From assembly GCA_041918675.1 (NCBI GenBank), contig JAYRVF010000014.1, forward strand, positions 1-64,000: DNA of 64,000 bases. Direction: 5' to 3'. Below, one piece after another: positions 26,396 to 37,155 of this stretch. Position 1 is the stretch's first letter. Each line of letters opens with the position of its first letter. Below the pieces are notes generated by a model. The model searched no databases, was not told where the DNA came from, and saw only the letters and a program-made list of their open reading frames with translations. The stretch comes from SCUB01 sp041918675 (GTDB lineage: Bacteria > Pseudomonadota > Alphaproteobacteria > Rhizobiales > Xanthobacteraceae). The position numbers and the translations under genes were made by a program.

Positions 26396-28261
26396 ATGAC
26401 CAGTTCCGACCTGCCGCTCGCCTCCGAGTTTCCCGCCGCGAACCGCCGCGACTGGCTCCGGCTCGTCGACGGCGTGCTCAAGGGCGCCGATTTCGACAAG
26501 AAGCTCGTCGCGCGCACCTATGACGGCCTGCGCGTCGAGCCGATCTACGAGCGCGCCGCCGGCGCGGCGATCGTCGCCGGACGCGCGGGGGGAGAACCCT
26601 GGCTGATCGTCCAGCGCGTCGATCACCCCGATCCCGCGATCGCCAACGGGCAGATTCTCGACGACCTCGAAAACGGCGCGCGCGGCGTCTGCCTGGTGTT
26701 CGCCGGCGGCTTCGGCGCGCACGGCTTCGGCCTTTCCGAAATTTCGGCGGAGACCATCGCACGCGCGCTCGACGGCGTGGTGCTAGACGCCGACGTGCAT
26801 ATCGAGTTGACGCCCATTCCCGGCGCCAAGGACGCCGGCGAGGCGTTCGCCGACCTGGTCGCGGCGCGCAAGGTCGATCCATCGCGCGTCGACGCGCATT
26901 TCAATTATCAGCCGCTCGGCATGATCGTCGCGCGCGGCACCGCGCCGGGCACCTGGGACGAGCTCGCGCCGTCGATGGTCGAGCGCGTCGCCGCGCTCAA
27001 GACGCGCGGCTTCAAGGGTCCCTTCGTGCTCGCCGACGGCAGGCCGGCGCACGATGCCGGCGGCTCCGAAGCGCAGGAACTCGCCTTCGCGCTGTCGAGC
27101 GCGCTCGCCTATCTGCGCTCGTTCGAGGCCGCGGGCTGGCCACTCGACGAGGCGCGCGCGGCGATCTCATTCAGCCTCGCGGCGGACGCGGACCAGTTCC
27201 TGACCATGGCCAAGTTTCGCGCCATCCGTAAATTGTGGGCGCGCGTGGAGGAGGCCTGCGGGCTCGCGCCGCGCGCCGCCTTCGTCAACGCGCAGACCGC
27301 TTGGCGCATGCTGACGCAGCGCGATCCTTATGTGAACATGCTGCGCGCGACGATGGCGGTGTTCGCCGCCGGCCTCGGCGGCGCCGACGCCATCTCGGTG
27401 CTGCCGCACACGCTCGCCTTCGAACCGCCCGACGCGATGGCGCGGCGCGTGGCGCGCAACACGCAGCTGGTCCTCATCGAAGAATCCAACCTTGCGCGCG
27501 TCGCCGATCCGGCGGCCGGCTCCGGCGGCATCGAGGATCTGACGGCCAAGCTGTGCGCGTCGGCCTGGGCGCTGTTTCAGGAGATCGAGACCGCCGGCGG
27601 CATCTGGCCGGCGCTCGCCAGCGGTCTTTTCCAACGCAAGGTCGCCGACACGCGCGCCGCGCGCATGGCCAATATCGCGCGCCGCAGGGACGCGCTCACG
27701 GGCTTGAGCGAATTTCCCGACATCGCCGAGGCGCCGTTGCCGGCGCAGACCGACCGCCTGATCGGCGCCGCGCATTTCGGCGCGATCAAGGCCAAGATCG
27801 AACCGCTGCCGGCGATGCGGCTGGCCGAGCCGTTCGAGAAACTGCGCGACAAATCGGATCGCCGCCTCAAGCAGAAGGGCGCGCGGCCGCTGGTGTTCCT
27901 CGCCGCGCTCGGCGCGCCGGCCGATTTCACCGCACGCGCGACCTTCGCCAAGAATTTCTTCGAGGCCGGCGGGATCGCGGCGATCCAGCACGACGGCGCC
28001 GATCGTCGGGCGCTGGCGGACGCGTTCAAGGCCTCGGGCGCGGCGCTCGCCTGCCTGTGCTCCTCGGACGAGACCTACGCGCGCGAGGCCGTCGCCGCGG
28101 CCGGCGCGCTCAAAGCCGCCGGCGCGGCGCATGTCTATGTCGCCGGCCGGCCCGGCGCGCTCGAACAGGCGCTTGGCGAGGCGGGCGTCGGCACCTTCAT
28201 CTACGCCGGCTGCGACGCGCTCGCGACGCTGCGGGCCGCCCATGATATGCTCAATCCTTGA
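26396..28261 (+). CDS. mutA: Methylmalonyl-CoA mutase small (non-catalytic) subunit
   Basis: 621 residues from the ATG at 26396. It has the mutase TIM-barrel and a C-terminal Rossmann-like domain, but lacks the cobalamin-binding DxHxxG motif, as expected for the subunit that pairs with MutB. RDPYVNMLRATMAVFAAGLGGADAI and DPAAGSGGIEDLT are typical. Together with MutB it interconverts succinyl-CoA and methylmalonyl-CoA in propionate and odd-chain or branched-chain metabolism. The upstream extension of the frame (26276) overlaps folK and is not family-like. Confidence 0.93.
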   Translation: MTSSDLPLASEFPAANRRDWLRLVDGVLKGADFDKKLVARTYDGLRVEPIYERAAGAAIVAGRAGGEPWLIVQRVDHPDPAIANGQILDDLENGARGVCLVFAGGFGAHGFGLSEISAETIARALDGVVLDADVHIELTPIPGAKDAGEAFADLVAARKVDPSRVDAHFNYQPLGMIVARGTAPGTWDELAPSMVERVAALKTRGFKGPFVLADGRPAHDAGGSEAQELAFALSSALAYLRSFEAAGWPLDEARAAISFSLAADADQFLTMAKFRAIRKLWARVEEACGLAPRAAFVNAQTAWRMLTQRDPYVNMLRATMAVFAAGLGGADAISVLPHTLAFEPPDAMARRVARNTQLVLIEESNLARVADPAAGSGGIEDLTAKLCASAWALFQEIETAGGIWPALASGLFQRKVADTRAARMANIARRRDALTGLSEFPDIAEAPLPAQTDRLIGAAHFGAIKAKIEPLPAMRLAEPFEKLRDKSDRRLKQKGARPLVFLAALGAPADFTARATFAKNFFEAGGIAAIQHDGADRRALADAFKASGAALACLCSSDETYAREAVAAAGALKAAGAAHVYVAGRPGALEQALGEAGVGTFIYAGCDALATLRAAHDMLNP

Positions 28262-28296
28262 ACGCGGGTCCCTATCCGGCCGATGGCGAGAACAGC

Positions 28297-30456
<2,160 letters not shown>

Positions 30457-30460
30457 GCCC

Positions 30461-30976
30461 GTGACCCTGTCCCGCGTCGCGCGTGGCGCGCTGGCCATTC
30501 TCTTGCTTGGCCTGCTTTCGGCCTGCATGACATCGAAGCGGCCGCTGTTCGACGCCGCCACCGGCGTCGCCGCGCTCGGCGAAGGCGGCACCTACGGCTC
30601 GTTCGAACGCCAGGATGACGGCTCATTCAAGCGCGACGCCACCATCATCGTGAAGCGGCGCGGCACCCTCTACGATTTCGTCAACGAGGAAAAGGCGACC
30701 ACCCCGATCTCGCTGCATCCGTTGCGCGCGGGCGAATTCGTCGGCCAGGCGACCAGCGCCAAGGGCGAATTCGCCTATGTCGTCTTCCGCGTGGTGGGCG
30801 ACGACATCTTCGTTCACGTGCCCGACTGCGACAAGCAGGACAAGGCGCGCATCGTCACGCTCGGCGCGCGCCTCGAGCGGCTGGAATGCAAGCTCGACGG
30901 CGTCGCCGACGCCAAGGCGTTCTTCGAAGCGCTCGACCTTGGCACGCCGGGCGCCAAGCTGACGCGGGAAAAATGA
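30461..30976 (+). CDS. Small predicted lipoprotein between mutB and meaB
   Basis: 171 residues from the GTG at 30461, with ggag seven bases upstream. The signal peptide ends in LLSAC (Cys22), a good lipobox. The mature part is a beta-rich domain (TYGSFERQDDGSFKRDATIIVKRRG, YVVFRVVGDDIFVHVPDCDKQ) with two further cysteines. Family not recognised. It starts four bases after mutB and its stop overlaps the meaB start (ATGA), so it is fully embedded in the mutase operon although its predicted envelope location has no obvious link to the enzyme. Confidence 0.78.
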   Translation: MTLSRVARGALAILLLGLLSACMTSKRPLFDAATGVAALGEGGTYGSFERQDDGSFKRDATIIVKRRGTLYDFVNEEKATTPISLHPLRAGEFVGQATSAKGEFAYVVFRVVGDDIFVHVPDCDKQDKARIVTLGARLERLECKLDGVADAKAFFEALDLGTPGAKLTREK

Positions 30977-31950
30977 TTCAACGCGGCGACGAGCTTGCCG
31001 ATCGCGTTCGCGCCGGAGATCGCGCCGCGCTCGCCCGCGCCATCACGCTGGTGGAAAGCCGCCGCGCCGACCATCAGCGCGCCGCCCGCGACCTGGTGCA
31101 GCGTCTGCTTCCGTTCACCGGCCAAGCGACGCGCGTCGGCATCACCGGCGCGCCGGGCGTCGGCAAGTCGACCACCATCGACGCGCTCGGCATGCACCTC
31201 ATCGGCCTCGGCCACAAGGTCGCCGTGCTCGCCGTCGATCCGTCCTCGACGCGCTCGGGCGGTTCGATCCTCGGCGACAAGACGCGCATGGCGCGCCTGT
31301 CGTCGGCGCCGGACGCCTTCATCCGCCCCTCGCCCGCGGCCGGCACGCTCGGCGGCGTGGCCGCCAAGACGCGCGAGGCGATGCTGCTCTGCGAGGCCGC
31401 CGGCTTCGACGTGGTGCTGGTCGAGACCGTCGGCATCGGCCAGTCGGAAACCGCCGTCTGCGACATGGTCGATTTCTTCCTCGCGCTGATGCTGCCCGGC
31501 GGCGGCGACGAATTGCAGGGCATCAAGAAGGGTCTCGTCGAGCTCGCCGACATGATCGCGATCAACAAGGCCGACGGCGACGGGCTTGCCCGCGCGCGCG
31601 CGACCGCGGCCGACTACCGCGCCGCGCTGTCAATCCTCGCGCCGCGCTCGGCGAGTTGGCGGCCGCCTGTGGCGACCTATTCCGCGCTCACCGGCGAGGG
31701 CGTCGCCGACCTATGGCAACGCGCCCGCGATCACCGCGCGGCGCTGACCGCCTCGGGCGAGCTCGCGCGGCGGCGCGCCGAGCAGCAGGTCAAATGGATG
31801 TGGTCGATGCTCGAAGAGCGCCTGTTCGCGCGACTGCGCGCCGAACCCGGCAATCGCGCGAGGGTGCGGGAAGTCGAGGCGGCCGTTTCCGGAGGAACGA
31901 TGACGCCGGCGCTCGGCGCCGACGCCCTCGCCGCCTTGCTCGAACGCTAA
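30973..31950 (+). CDS. meaB: MeaB-type G3E GTPase, mutase chaperone
   Basis: 325 residues. P-loop GAPGVGKST (59-67), Switch regions around VDPSSTRSGGSILGDKTRM, the VETVGIGQSE strand and INKAD as the base-recognition motif mark the MeaB/ArgK family. MeaB gates loading of adenosylcobalamin into methylmalonyl-CoA mutase and protects it from inactivation. Its position right after mutAB fits. Start ATG 30973 overlaps the lipoprotein stop. Confidence 0.95.
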   Translation: MIQRGDELADRVRAGDRAALARAITLVESRRADHQRAARDLVQRLLPFTGQATRVGITGAPGVGKSTTIDALGMHLIGLGHKVAVLAVDPSSTRSGGSILGDKTRMARLSSAPDAFIRPSPAAGTLGGVAAKTREAMLLCEAAGFDVVLVETVGIGQSETAVCDMVDFFLALMLPGGGDELQGIKKGLVELADMIAINKADGDGLARARATAADYRAALSILAPRSASWRPPVATYSALTGEGVADLWQRARDHRAALTASGELARRRAEQQVKWMWSMLEERLFARLRAEPGNRARVREVEAAVSGGTMTPALGADALAALLER

Positions 31951-32061
31951 AGCATGACGCCGAAACGCGCGAGGCGATTTTCGGACAGCTTCATGCTCCA
32001 AGCTATTTGGATCGATCACCATCATGATGTCGGATCGATTCGATCCAATATCATCGTGATC
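31951..32061. repeat. Intergenic palindromic repeat element, Hyphomicrobiales type
   Basis: Two adjacent hairpins. The first pairs agcatga...ccgaaa (31951-31965) with tttcgga...tcatgct (31979-31997), a form common between genes in Bradyrhizobium-like genomes. The second is a long imperfect palindrome from gatcacc (32014) to gtgatc (32061) centred on tcgattcga. It probably folds in the mRNA and may act as transcription terminator for the mutase operon. Confidence 0.7.
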
Positions 32062-32079
32062 TAGGATGGAACAGCCCCC

Positions 32080-32766
32080 GTGTCGCGGCCACGCATCCTT
32101 CTCACCGGCTTCGGAGCGTTCCCCGGCGCGCCGTTCAATCCGACGCGGGCGCTGGTCGCGCGCCTGGCGCGAACGCGCCGGCCGGCGCTCGCCGACGTGA
32201 CCATCGTCCACCACGTGTTCGAGGTCGCCTACGCCGCCGTCGATCGCGACCTGCCGATGCTGATCCGGCGCCACCGGCCCGACGCGATCCTGATGTTCGG
32301 TTTGGCGACGCGGACGCCTTTCCTGCGCGTGGAGACGCGCGCGCGCGACACCGTCACCGGACTATGGCCGGATGCCGCCGGCATGCGCGGCGGCGGCCGC
32401 CGCATCGTCGAGGGCGGTCCGGCGACGCTTTCGTTCGGCGCACATGTCGGACGCCTGTGGCGCGCGGCGCTGGCGGCCGGCGCCGACGCAAGGCTTTCGC
32501 GCGACGCCGGGCGCTACCTCTGCAACTATCTTTCCTTCCGCGCGCTCGTCGCCGCGCGCGCGGCGGACGGACCGCGTCTCGTCGCCTTCATTCATGTTCC
32601 GCCGGTGACGCGAACGGGATTGCATCGCGCCGCGCGCGGGCGCACGGTGACGATGCGCGAACTTCAACGCGCCGGCGACGCGCTGGTGATGGCGGTCGTC
32701 GGCGAGACGCGCCGCCGACTGTTGGCCGGGCCCGGAGGACGTGACGATCATGCGCGATCCCGTTGA
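32080..32766 (+). CDS. Pyroglutamyl-peptidase I-like protein (C15 family)
   Basis: 228 residues. The start RILLTGFGAFPGAPFNPT is the C15 N-terminal signature. The usual catalytic trio Glu-Cys-His can be sought in FLRVETRARD (Glu), DAGRYLCNYLSFRAL (Cys) and FIHVPP (His), all present. The C-terminus is more basic than usual. It removes N-terminal pyroglutamate from peptides in the cytosol if active. It overlaps the next gene by 17 bases. Confidence 0.85.
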   Translation: MSRPRILLTGFGAFPGAPFNPTRALVARLARTRRPALADVTIVHHVFEVAYAAVDRDLPMLIRRHRPDAILMFGLATRTPFLRVETRARDTVTGLWPDAAGMRGGGRRIVEGGPATLSFGAHVGRLWRAALAAGADARLSRDAGRYLCNYLSFRALVAARAADGPRLVAFIHVPPVTRTGLHRAARGRTVTMRELQRAGDALVMAVVGETRRRLLAGPGGRDDHARSR

Positions 32767-34135
32767 CCGCCGCGATTTTCTCCGCGCCGGGGCGCTCGCC
32801 GCCGTCGGATGCGGCGCAAGCCTCGCCGCCACGAGCTCGACCGGCGGCCACGCCGCGCCGCTCATGGCGACGCTCGGCCGCGACGCCGCGCATTACGGCG
32901 TCACGCCCGGCGGTCCGGACGACCAGACCCGGGCGCTGCAACGCGCCATCAACGAGACCGCGCGCGAGCGCGTGCCGCTCGCGCTGCCGCCCGGCGTCTA
33001 TCGCACGTCGATGCTCACGCTGCCGGACGGCGCGCGGCTTGTCGGCGTGCGCGGCGCGACGCGGCTCGTTCTTTCCGGCGGTCCCTCGCTCATCGCGGCG
33101 AGCCGCTGCGAGGGCGTGAGCCTCACCGGACTTGCCATCGACGGCGCCGGCGCGAGCCTGCCCGAACGGCGCGGACTCGTGCATATCGAGCACGGCCGCG
33201 CCATCGCCATCCGCGACTGCGACATCCTCGCCAGCGGCCGCTGCGGCGTGTGGATCGAGGACGTCGCCGGCGATATCGGCGATTGCGCCTTCACCGACAT
33301 CGCCGCGACCGCGATCGTGTGCTTCGACGCCGCCGGCCTGACGATCGCGCGCAACACCATCCGCCGCGCCGGCGACAACGGCATCGAGGTGCTGCGCCAC
33401 CAGCGCGGCGACGACGGCACGCTGATCGTCGACAACCGCGTCGAGAACATCGCCAACCGGTCCGGCGGTTCGGGACAATACGGCAACGCCATCAACGTCT
33501 TCCGCGGCGGCAACGTCATCGTGCGCGGCAATCGCATCCGCGACTGCGCCTATTCGGCGGTGCGCGGCAACTCGGCCTCCAACATCCAGATTGTCGGCAA
33601 CACCGTCACCGCCGCGCGCGAGGTCGCGCTCTACGCCGAGTTCGCCTTCGAGGGCGCGGTGATCGCCAACAATCTGGTCGAGGGCGCGGCGACCGGCGTC
33701 TCGGTCGCCAACTTCAACGAGGGCGGACGCATCGCCACGGTTTCCGGCAATATTATCCGCGACCTCTATCCGAAATCGCCGGCCGGCACGCCGCCCGACA
33801 ACGACGCCGGCGTCGGCATCTATGTCGAGGCGGACACCGCCGTCACCGGCAACGTGATCGAGAACGCGCCGGGCTTCGGCGTCATCGCCGGATGGGGCAA
33901 ATATCTCCGCGACGTCGCGATCACCGGCAATGTCGTGCGCAAGGCTTTTGTCGGCATTGGCGTCTCGGTCGCGCCCGAGGCGGGCACGGCCCTGGTCGCC
34001 GGCAACATCATCGCCGAATGCCCGCGCGGCGCGATCGTCGGGCTCGATCACGCCCGGCCGGTGACGCCGGATCTCTCGATGCCGGGCGCGGCAAAATTCC
34101 CGCAAATTGCGATCGGGGCCAACCAGGTCAGGTGA
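32750..34135 (+). CDS. TIGR03808 Tat-exported beta-helix protein
   Basis: 461 residues from the ATG at 32750 (GTG 32741 is possible but too close to ggagg). DRRDFLRAG followed by a hydrophobic stretch is a Tat signal. The rest is a right-handed parallel beta-helix with many N-x-I/V repeats (NTIRRAGDN, NRIRDCAYSAVRGN, NTVTAAREVALYAEF, NLVEGAATGVSV, NIIRDLYP). This matches TIGR03808, a Hyphomicrobiales exported repetitive protein of unknown function, possibly polysaccharide-binding. Its usual companion TIGR03809 is found at 36510-36881, but here an arsenosugar-type cluster lies between them. Confidence 0.88.
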   Translation: MRDPVDRRDFLRAGALAAVGCGASLAATSSTGGHAAPLMATLGRDAAHYGVTPGGPDDQTRALQRAINETARERVPLALPPGVYRTSMLTLPDGARLVGVRGATRLVLSGGPSLIAASRCEGVSLTGLAIDGAGASLPERRGLVHIEHGRAIAIRDCDILASGRCGVWIEDVAGDIGDCAFTDIAATAIVCFDAAGLTIARNTIRRAGDNGIEVLRHQRGDDGTLIVDNRVENIANRSGGSGQYGNAINVFRGGNVIVRGNRIRDCAYSAVRGNSASNIQIVGNTVTAAREVALYAEFAFEGAVIANNLVEGAATGVSVANFNEGGRIATVSGNIIRDLYPKSPAGTPPDNDAGVGIYVEADTAVTGNVIENAPGFGVIAGWGKYLRDVAITGNVVRKAFVGIGVSVAPEAGTALVAGNIIAECPRGAIVGLDHARPVTPDLSMPGAAKFPQIAIGANQVR

Positions 34136-34219
34136 GATTTCGCCCGGCCGGCGATGCATCCGGTCGCCGTCCGTGATAGTCTGCGCACCCCTGTTTGGCC
34201 GGAGAGCCGCCTTCGTCTC

Positions 34220-35191
34220 ATGCGCGACACGCGTTCCCTCCTCGACCGCATTCCGTTTCCGCCGATCAGCCGCCGGCGCCTCGAGACATTGCAGGTCAAT
34301 CTCGGCTATCGCTGCAACCAGTCCTGCACGCATTGCCATGTCGCCGCCGGGCCGAACCGGCGCGAGGAGATGGACGAGGCGAGCGTAGCCGCCGTCATCG
34401 CCTTCCTGCGCGCGCGGCGCGCGTCGACGCTCGACCTCACCGGCGGCGCGCCGGAGCTTCACCCGCGCTTTCGCGATTTGGTGCGCGCGGCGCGCGCGGC
34501 GGGCGTCGACGTCATCGACCGCTGCAATCTCACCATCCTTCTGGAAGACGGCCAGGAAGACCTCGCCGGATTTCTCGCCGCCAACGGCGTCACCGTCACC
34601 GCGTCGATGCCTTGCTATCTCCAGGACAATGTCGACCGCCAGCGCGGCAAGGGCGTTTACGCGCGCTCGATCGCGGGGCTCCAGCGCCTCAATGCGCTCG
34701 GCTACGGCCGCGCCGGCGGCGGGCTCACGCTCAACCTGGTCTACAATCCCGGCGGGCCGTCGCTGCCGCCGCCGCAAGAGACGCTCGAACACGACTACCG
34801 GCGCGAACTCGGCGAGCGCCACGGCATCGTCTTCAACCGGCTGTTCACGCTCGCCAACATGCCGATCCAGCGCTTCGGCGCCTCGCTCATCGCCAAGGGC
34901 GCGTTCGACGACTATCTCGCCATGCTGCGCGAGAACCATAGCGACGCCAATCTCGACGGCGTGATGTGTCGCACGACCCTGTCGGTCGACTATCGCGGTC
35001 TCGTCTATGATTGCGACTTCAATCAGATGCTCGATCTGCCGATCATGCGCGAGGGCGCTCCCCTGCGCGTCACGGCGCTCGCGGCGGAGGACGGCGAAGG
35101 CGGCGCGATCCGCGTCGGCGGCCATTGCTACGGCTGCACCGCCGGCCGGGGATCGAGCTGCACCGGCGCGCTCGCCCAGGCCGCCGAATGA
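34220..35191 (+). CDS. arsS: ArsS-type radical SAM enzyme (arsenosugar biosynthesis)
   Basis: 323 residues from ATG 34220. The 4Fe-4S/SAM cluster is bound by RCNQSCTHCH (Cys32, Cys36, Cys39). The C-terminal region has further conserved cysteines (VMCRTTLSVDYRGLVYDCDFNQML, then HCYGCTAGRGSSCTGA), as in ArsS. ArsS is thought to move the adenosyl moiety onto dimethylarsenite for arsenosugar synthesis. Cys codons are used at the sites where some homologues have selenocysteine. It is followed by the two glycosyltransferase-like genes normally linked to it. No arsM or ars resistance gene is in the window. Confidence 0.9.
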   Translation: MRDTRSLLDRIPFPPISRRRLETLQVNLGYRCNQSCTHCHVAAGPNRREEMDEASVAAVIAFLRARRASTLDLTGGAPELHPRFRDLVRAARAAGVDVIDRCNLTILLEDGQEDLAGFLAANGVTVTASMPCYLQDNVDRQRGKGVYARSIAGLQRLNALGYGRAGGGLTLNLVYNPGGPSLPPPQETLEHDYRRELGERHGIVFNRLFTLANMPIQRFGASLIAKGAFDDYLAMLRENHSDANLDGVMCRTTLSVDYRGLVYDCDFNQMLDLPIMREGAPLRVTALAAEDGEGGAIRVGGHCYGCTAGRGSSCTGALAQAAE

Positions 35192-35904
35192 ATCTCGCGA
35201 TCATCATGCCGGTGCTGAACGAGGCCGACGCGATCGCCTGCGCGCTCGACGCGCTCGCGCCCGCGCGCGCGGCCGGCGTCGAGATCATCGTCGTCGACGG
35301 CGGCAGCCGCGACCGCACGGCGGAAATCGCGGCACGTCACGGCGCGCGGGTGATCGAGGCCAGGCGCGGACGCGCCACGCAGATGAACGCCGGCGCGGCG
35401 GCGACACGGGCCGAAACGCTCGTCTTCCTGCACGCCGACACGCGCCTGCCCGACGGCGCGATCGAGATGGTGCGCGCGGCGGTCGGTGGCGATGGCGGCG
35501 CGAACCGTGACGTGGGCGGCGGCGACTGGGGTCGCTTCGATGTCCGCATCGCGGGCGCCGGCGTGACGCTCGCGCTCGTCGCGACGCTGATGAACCTGCG
35601 CTCGCGGCTGAGCGGCATCGCGACCGGCGATCAGACGATGTTCATGACCCGCGCGGCGTTCACGGCCGTCGGCGGTTTTCCCGAGATCGCGCTGATGGAG
35701 GACGTGGAGATGTCCCGCCGGCTGCGGCGGTTGTCGCGCCCGCGGTGCCTGCGCGCGCGCGTGACAACCTCGGGACGGCGATGGGAGAAGAACGGCGTGC
35801 CGCGCACCATCGCGCTGATGTGGCGGCTGCGGCTCGCCTATTGGCTGGGCGCCGATCCGGACGCGCTCGCGCGGCGTTACGGCTATGTCCCCGGAAAGAA
35901 CTGA
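35188..35904 (+). CDS. Family 2 glycosyltransferase, arsenosugar type (TIGR04283)
   Basis: 238 residues. GT-A fold with IIMPVLNEADAI at the N-terminus, IIVVDGGSRDRT, the HADTRLP metal-binding DXD-like site, GDQTMFMTR and MEDVEMSRR. This matches the TIGR04283 family found next to ArsS. It starts within the arsS stop codon (ATGA) and overlaps the next gene by 20 bases. The C-terminal helices may bind the membrane. Probable role: glycosylation step in arsenosugar or arsenolipid formation, inferred from context. Confidence 0.88.
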   Translation: MNLAIIMPVLNEADAIACALDALAPARAAGVEIIVVDGGSRDRTAEIAARHGARVIEARRGRATQMNAGAAATRAETLVFLHADTRLPDGAIEMVRAAVGGDGGANRDVGGGDWGRFDVRIAGAGVTLALVATLMNLRSRLSGIATGDQTMFMTRAAFTAVGGFPEIALMEDVEMSRRLRRLSRPRCLRARVTTSGRRWEKNGVPRTIALMWRLRLAYWLGADPDALARRYGYVPGKN

Positions 35905-36532
35905 GCCCACGCGCGTCGCGATTCTGGCGAAGGCGCCGATCGCCGGATACGCCAAGACGCGCCTCGAACCCGCGCTCGGCGCGGACGGCGCGGCGGGCCT
36001 TCAGCGCCTCATGATCGAAGCGACAATCGCGATCGCGCTCGCCGCCGGGCTCGGGCCGATCACGATCTGGGCCGCGCCCGACGCCGCGCATGAAGTGTTC
36101 ACCCGGCATGCCTCCCCGCGCGTCACGCTGGCGCGCCAGCCCGACGGCGATCTCGGCATACGCATGCTCGCCGCTTTCGCCACCAGCGAGGAGCCGACCC
36201 TCGTCATCGGCACCGATTGCCCGGCGCTGACGCCGGCGCATCTTGTCGAGGCGGCCGCCGCGCTCGCGGGCGGACGCGACGCCGCGCTCATCCCCGCCCG
36301 CGACGGCGGCTATGTCCTGATCGGGCTCGCCCGGCCGCGGCCGGCGCTGTTCCACGACATGTCCTGGGGCACGGTTGAGGTGGCCGCCGAAACGCGGCGG
36401 CGTATGGCGGTGCTGGCGCTCGAATGGAAGGAGTGGCCAGCGCTCGCCGACATCGACCGACCCGAGGATCTCGACAGCCTGCGCGGGGACGCCCGCTTCG
36501 CCGCGCTCGTCAGCCGCCGCCGCGGCGGGTGA
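35885..36532 (+). CDS. TIGR04282 glycosyltransferase-like protein (DUF2064)
   Basis: 215 residues. RVAILAKAPIAGYAKTRLEPALG is the nucleotide-binding start of DUF2064. TLVIGTDCPALTPAHL and ALIPARDGGYVLIGL are family signatures, and the Asp in GTDCP is the likely metal ligand. It resembles nucleotidyltransferases such as CofC and is a regular partner of ArsS and TIGR04283. Its 3' end overlaps the convergent TIGR03809 gene by 23 bases. Confidence 0.88.
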   Translation: MSPERTEPTRVAILAKAPIAGYAKTRLEPALGADGAAGLQRLMIEATIAIALAAGLGPITIWAAPDAAHEVFTRHASPRVTLARQPDGDLGIRMLAAFATSEEPTLVIGTDCPALTPAHLVEAAAALAGGRDAALIPARDGGYVLIGLARPRPALFHDMSWGTVEVAAETRRRMAVLALEWKEWPALADIDRPEDLDSLRGDARFAALVSRRRGG

Positions 36533-36881
36533 AATCGAGCGAGAATCTTTGCAGCGATTGCAGCGCGCGCGAGGGCGCGTCCTCGTCCGGCTCCAGTAAG
36601 TCCGCGTCGAAATCGGGTCCATCCGCGTCGATATCGAGCGCGGCGGCGGCGGCGCGCCCTCGCCCGGACTCGATCTGGCGGCAGACCGAGTCGAGTTGCT
36701 GCCAGGCGGAGACGGCCGCCATGGATTCGCGCATCAGGTCGCGAAATTCGGCCGCGTCGTAGTAGCGCTTCCAGCGGCCGCTCTCATACATGTCGATGAG
36801 ATTGGCCACCTGCCGCTCCGTGAGGTCGCGCCAGCGGGCGATGATTTCATGATCGCGCGATTGCTCTGCGGATGTGGACAT
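36510..36881 (-). CDS. TIGR03809 family protein
   Basis: 123 residues. The N-terminal region HEIIARWRDLTERQVANLIDMYESGRWKRYY is the core of TIGR03809, a small Hyphomicrobiales protein usually adjacent to TIGR03808. The C-terminal third is Asp/Arg-rich. No catalytic motif. The pairing with TIGR03808 is conserved but its meaning is unknown; here they are separated by 2.4 kb. Confidence 0.75.
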   Translation of the reverse strand: MSTSAEQSRDHEIIARWRDLTERQVANLIDMYESGRWKRYYDAAEFRDLMRESMAAVSAWQQLDSVCRQIESGRGRAAAAALDIDADGPDFDADLLEPDEDAPSRALQSLQRFSLDFTRRGGG

Positions 36882-37037
36882 CGGCCGGAATCAACCCCGG
36901 GGCGAATCAATTGGAATGACCAGAATCACCTCTACGCGAAGGATTCGCCGCCTGCCAAATGGTTTCTCGCCGCGCCATTTCCGATCGATCGATCGCGCGG
37001 ATTCATTCTCGCAAGAAAGGCCTTTCGGCAATGGCTC

Positions 37038-37077
37038 AAAAAGCCAAGACCCGTCCGGGGGGACATCCGGACGGGTC
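37038..37077 (-). terminator. Rho-independent terminator, minus strand
   Basis: Perfect 11-bp stem gacccgtccgg / ccggacgggtc (37048-37058 with 37067-37077) and an eight-base loop. On the minus strand ttggcttttt follows. It could end the candidate small RNA or the subtilase transcript whose stop is 151 bases away. Confidence 0.8.
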
Positions 37078-37150
37078 AGACGCGGCGCTGGCGCGACCGG
37101 CTATTTCCGACCGCTGGAGACACCCGCGTGGTGAGAGGTTGGCTCCCCCC
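37038..37150 (-). ncRNA. Candidate ECF-controlled small RNA, about 113 nt
   Basis: Defined by a promoter-like motif upstream (37156-37189, minus orientation) and a rho-independent terminator at its left end. Predicted start near 37150. The transcript would be rich in CCAACCUCUC-type single-stranded segments and contains only a 17-codon frame (from ATG 37150) without a ribosome binding site. No similarity to a known RNA family was recognised. Prediction only. Confidence 0.4.
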
Positions 37151-37155
37151 ACATC

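Noticed and set aside
32588..35125. 845-codon minus-strand frame across TIGR03808 and arsS
   Set aside because: Runs antisense through two well-supported genes and their spacer; no motif found.
34220..35191. Selenocysteine UGA in arsS
   Set aside because: Some ArsS proteins are selenoproteins, but here all expected positions are Cys codons and the frame is uninterrupted.
37048..37077. Hairpin read only as the subtilase terminator
   Set aside because: Possible, but it is 151 bases past the stop and a promoter motif lies between, so a separate transcript is the better reading; the alternative is kept in the feature text.
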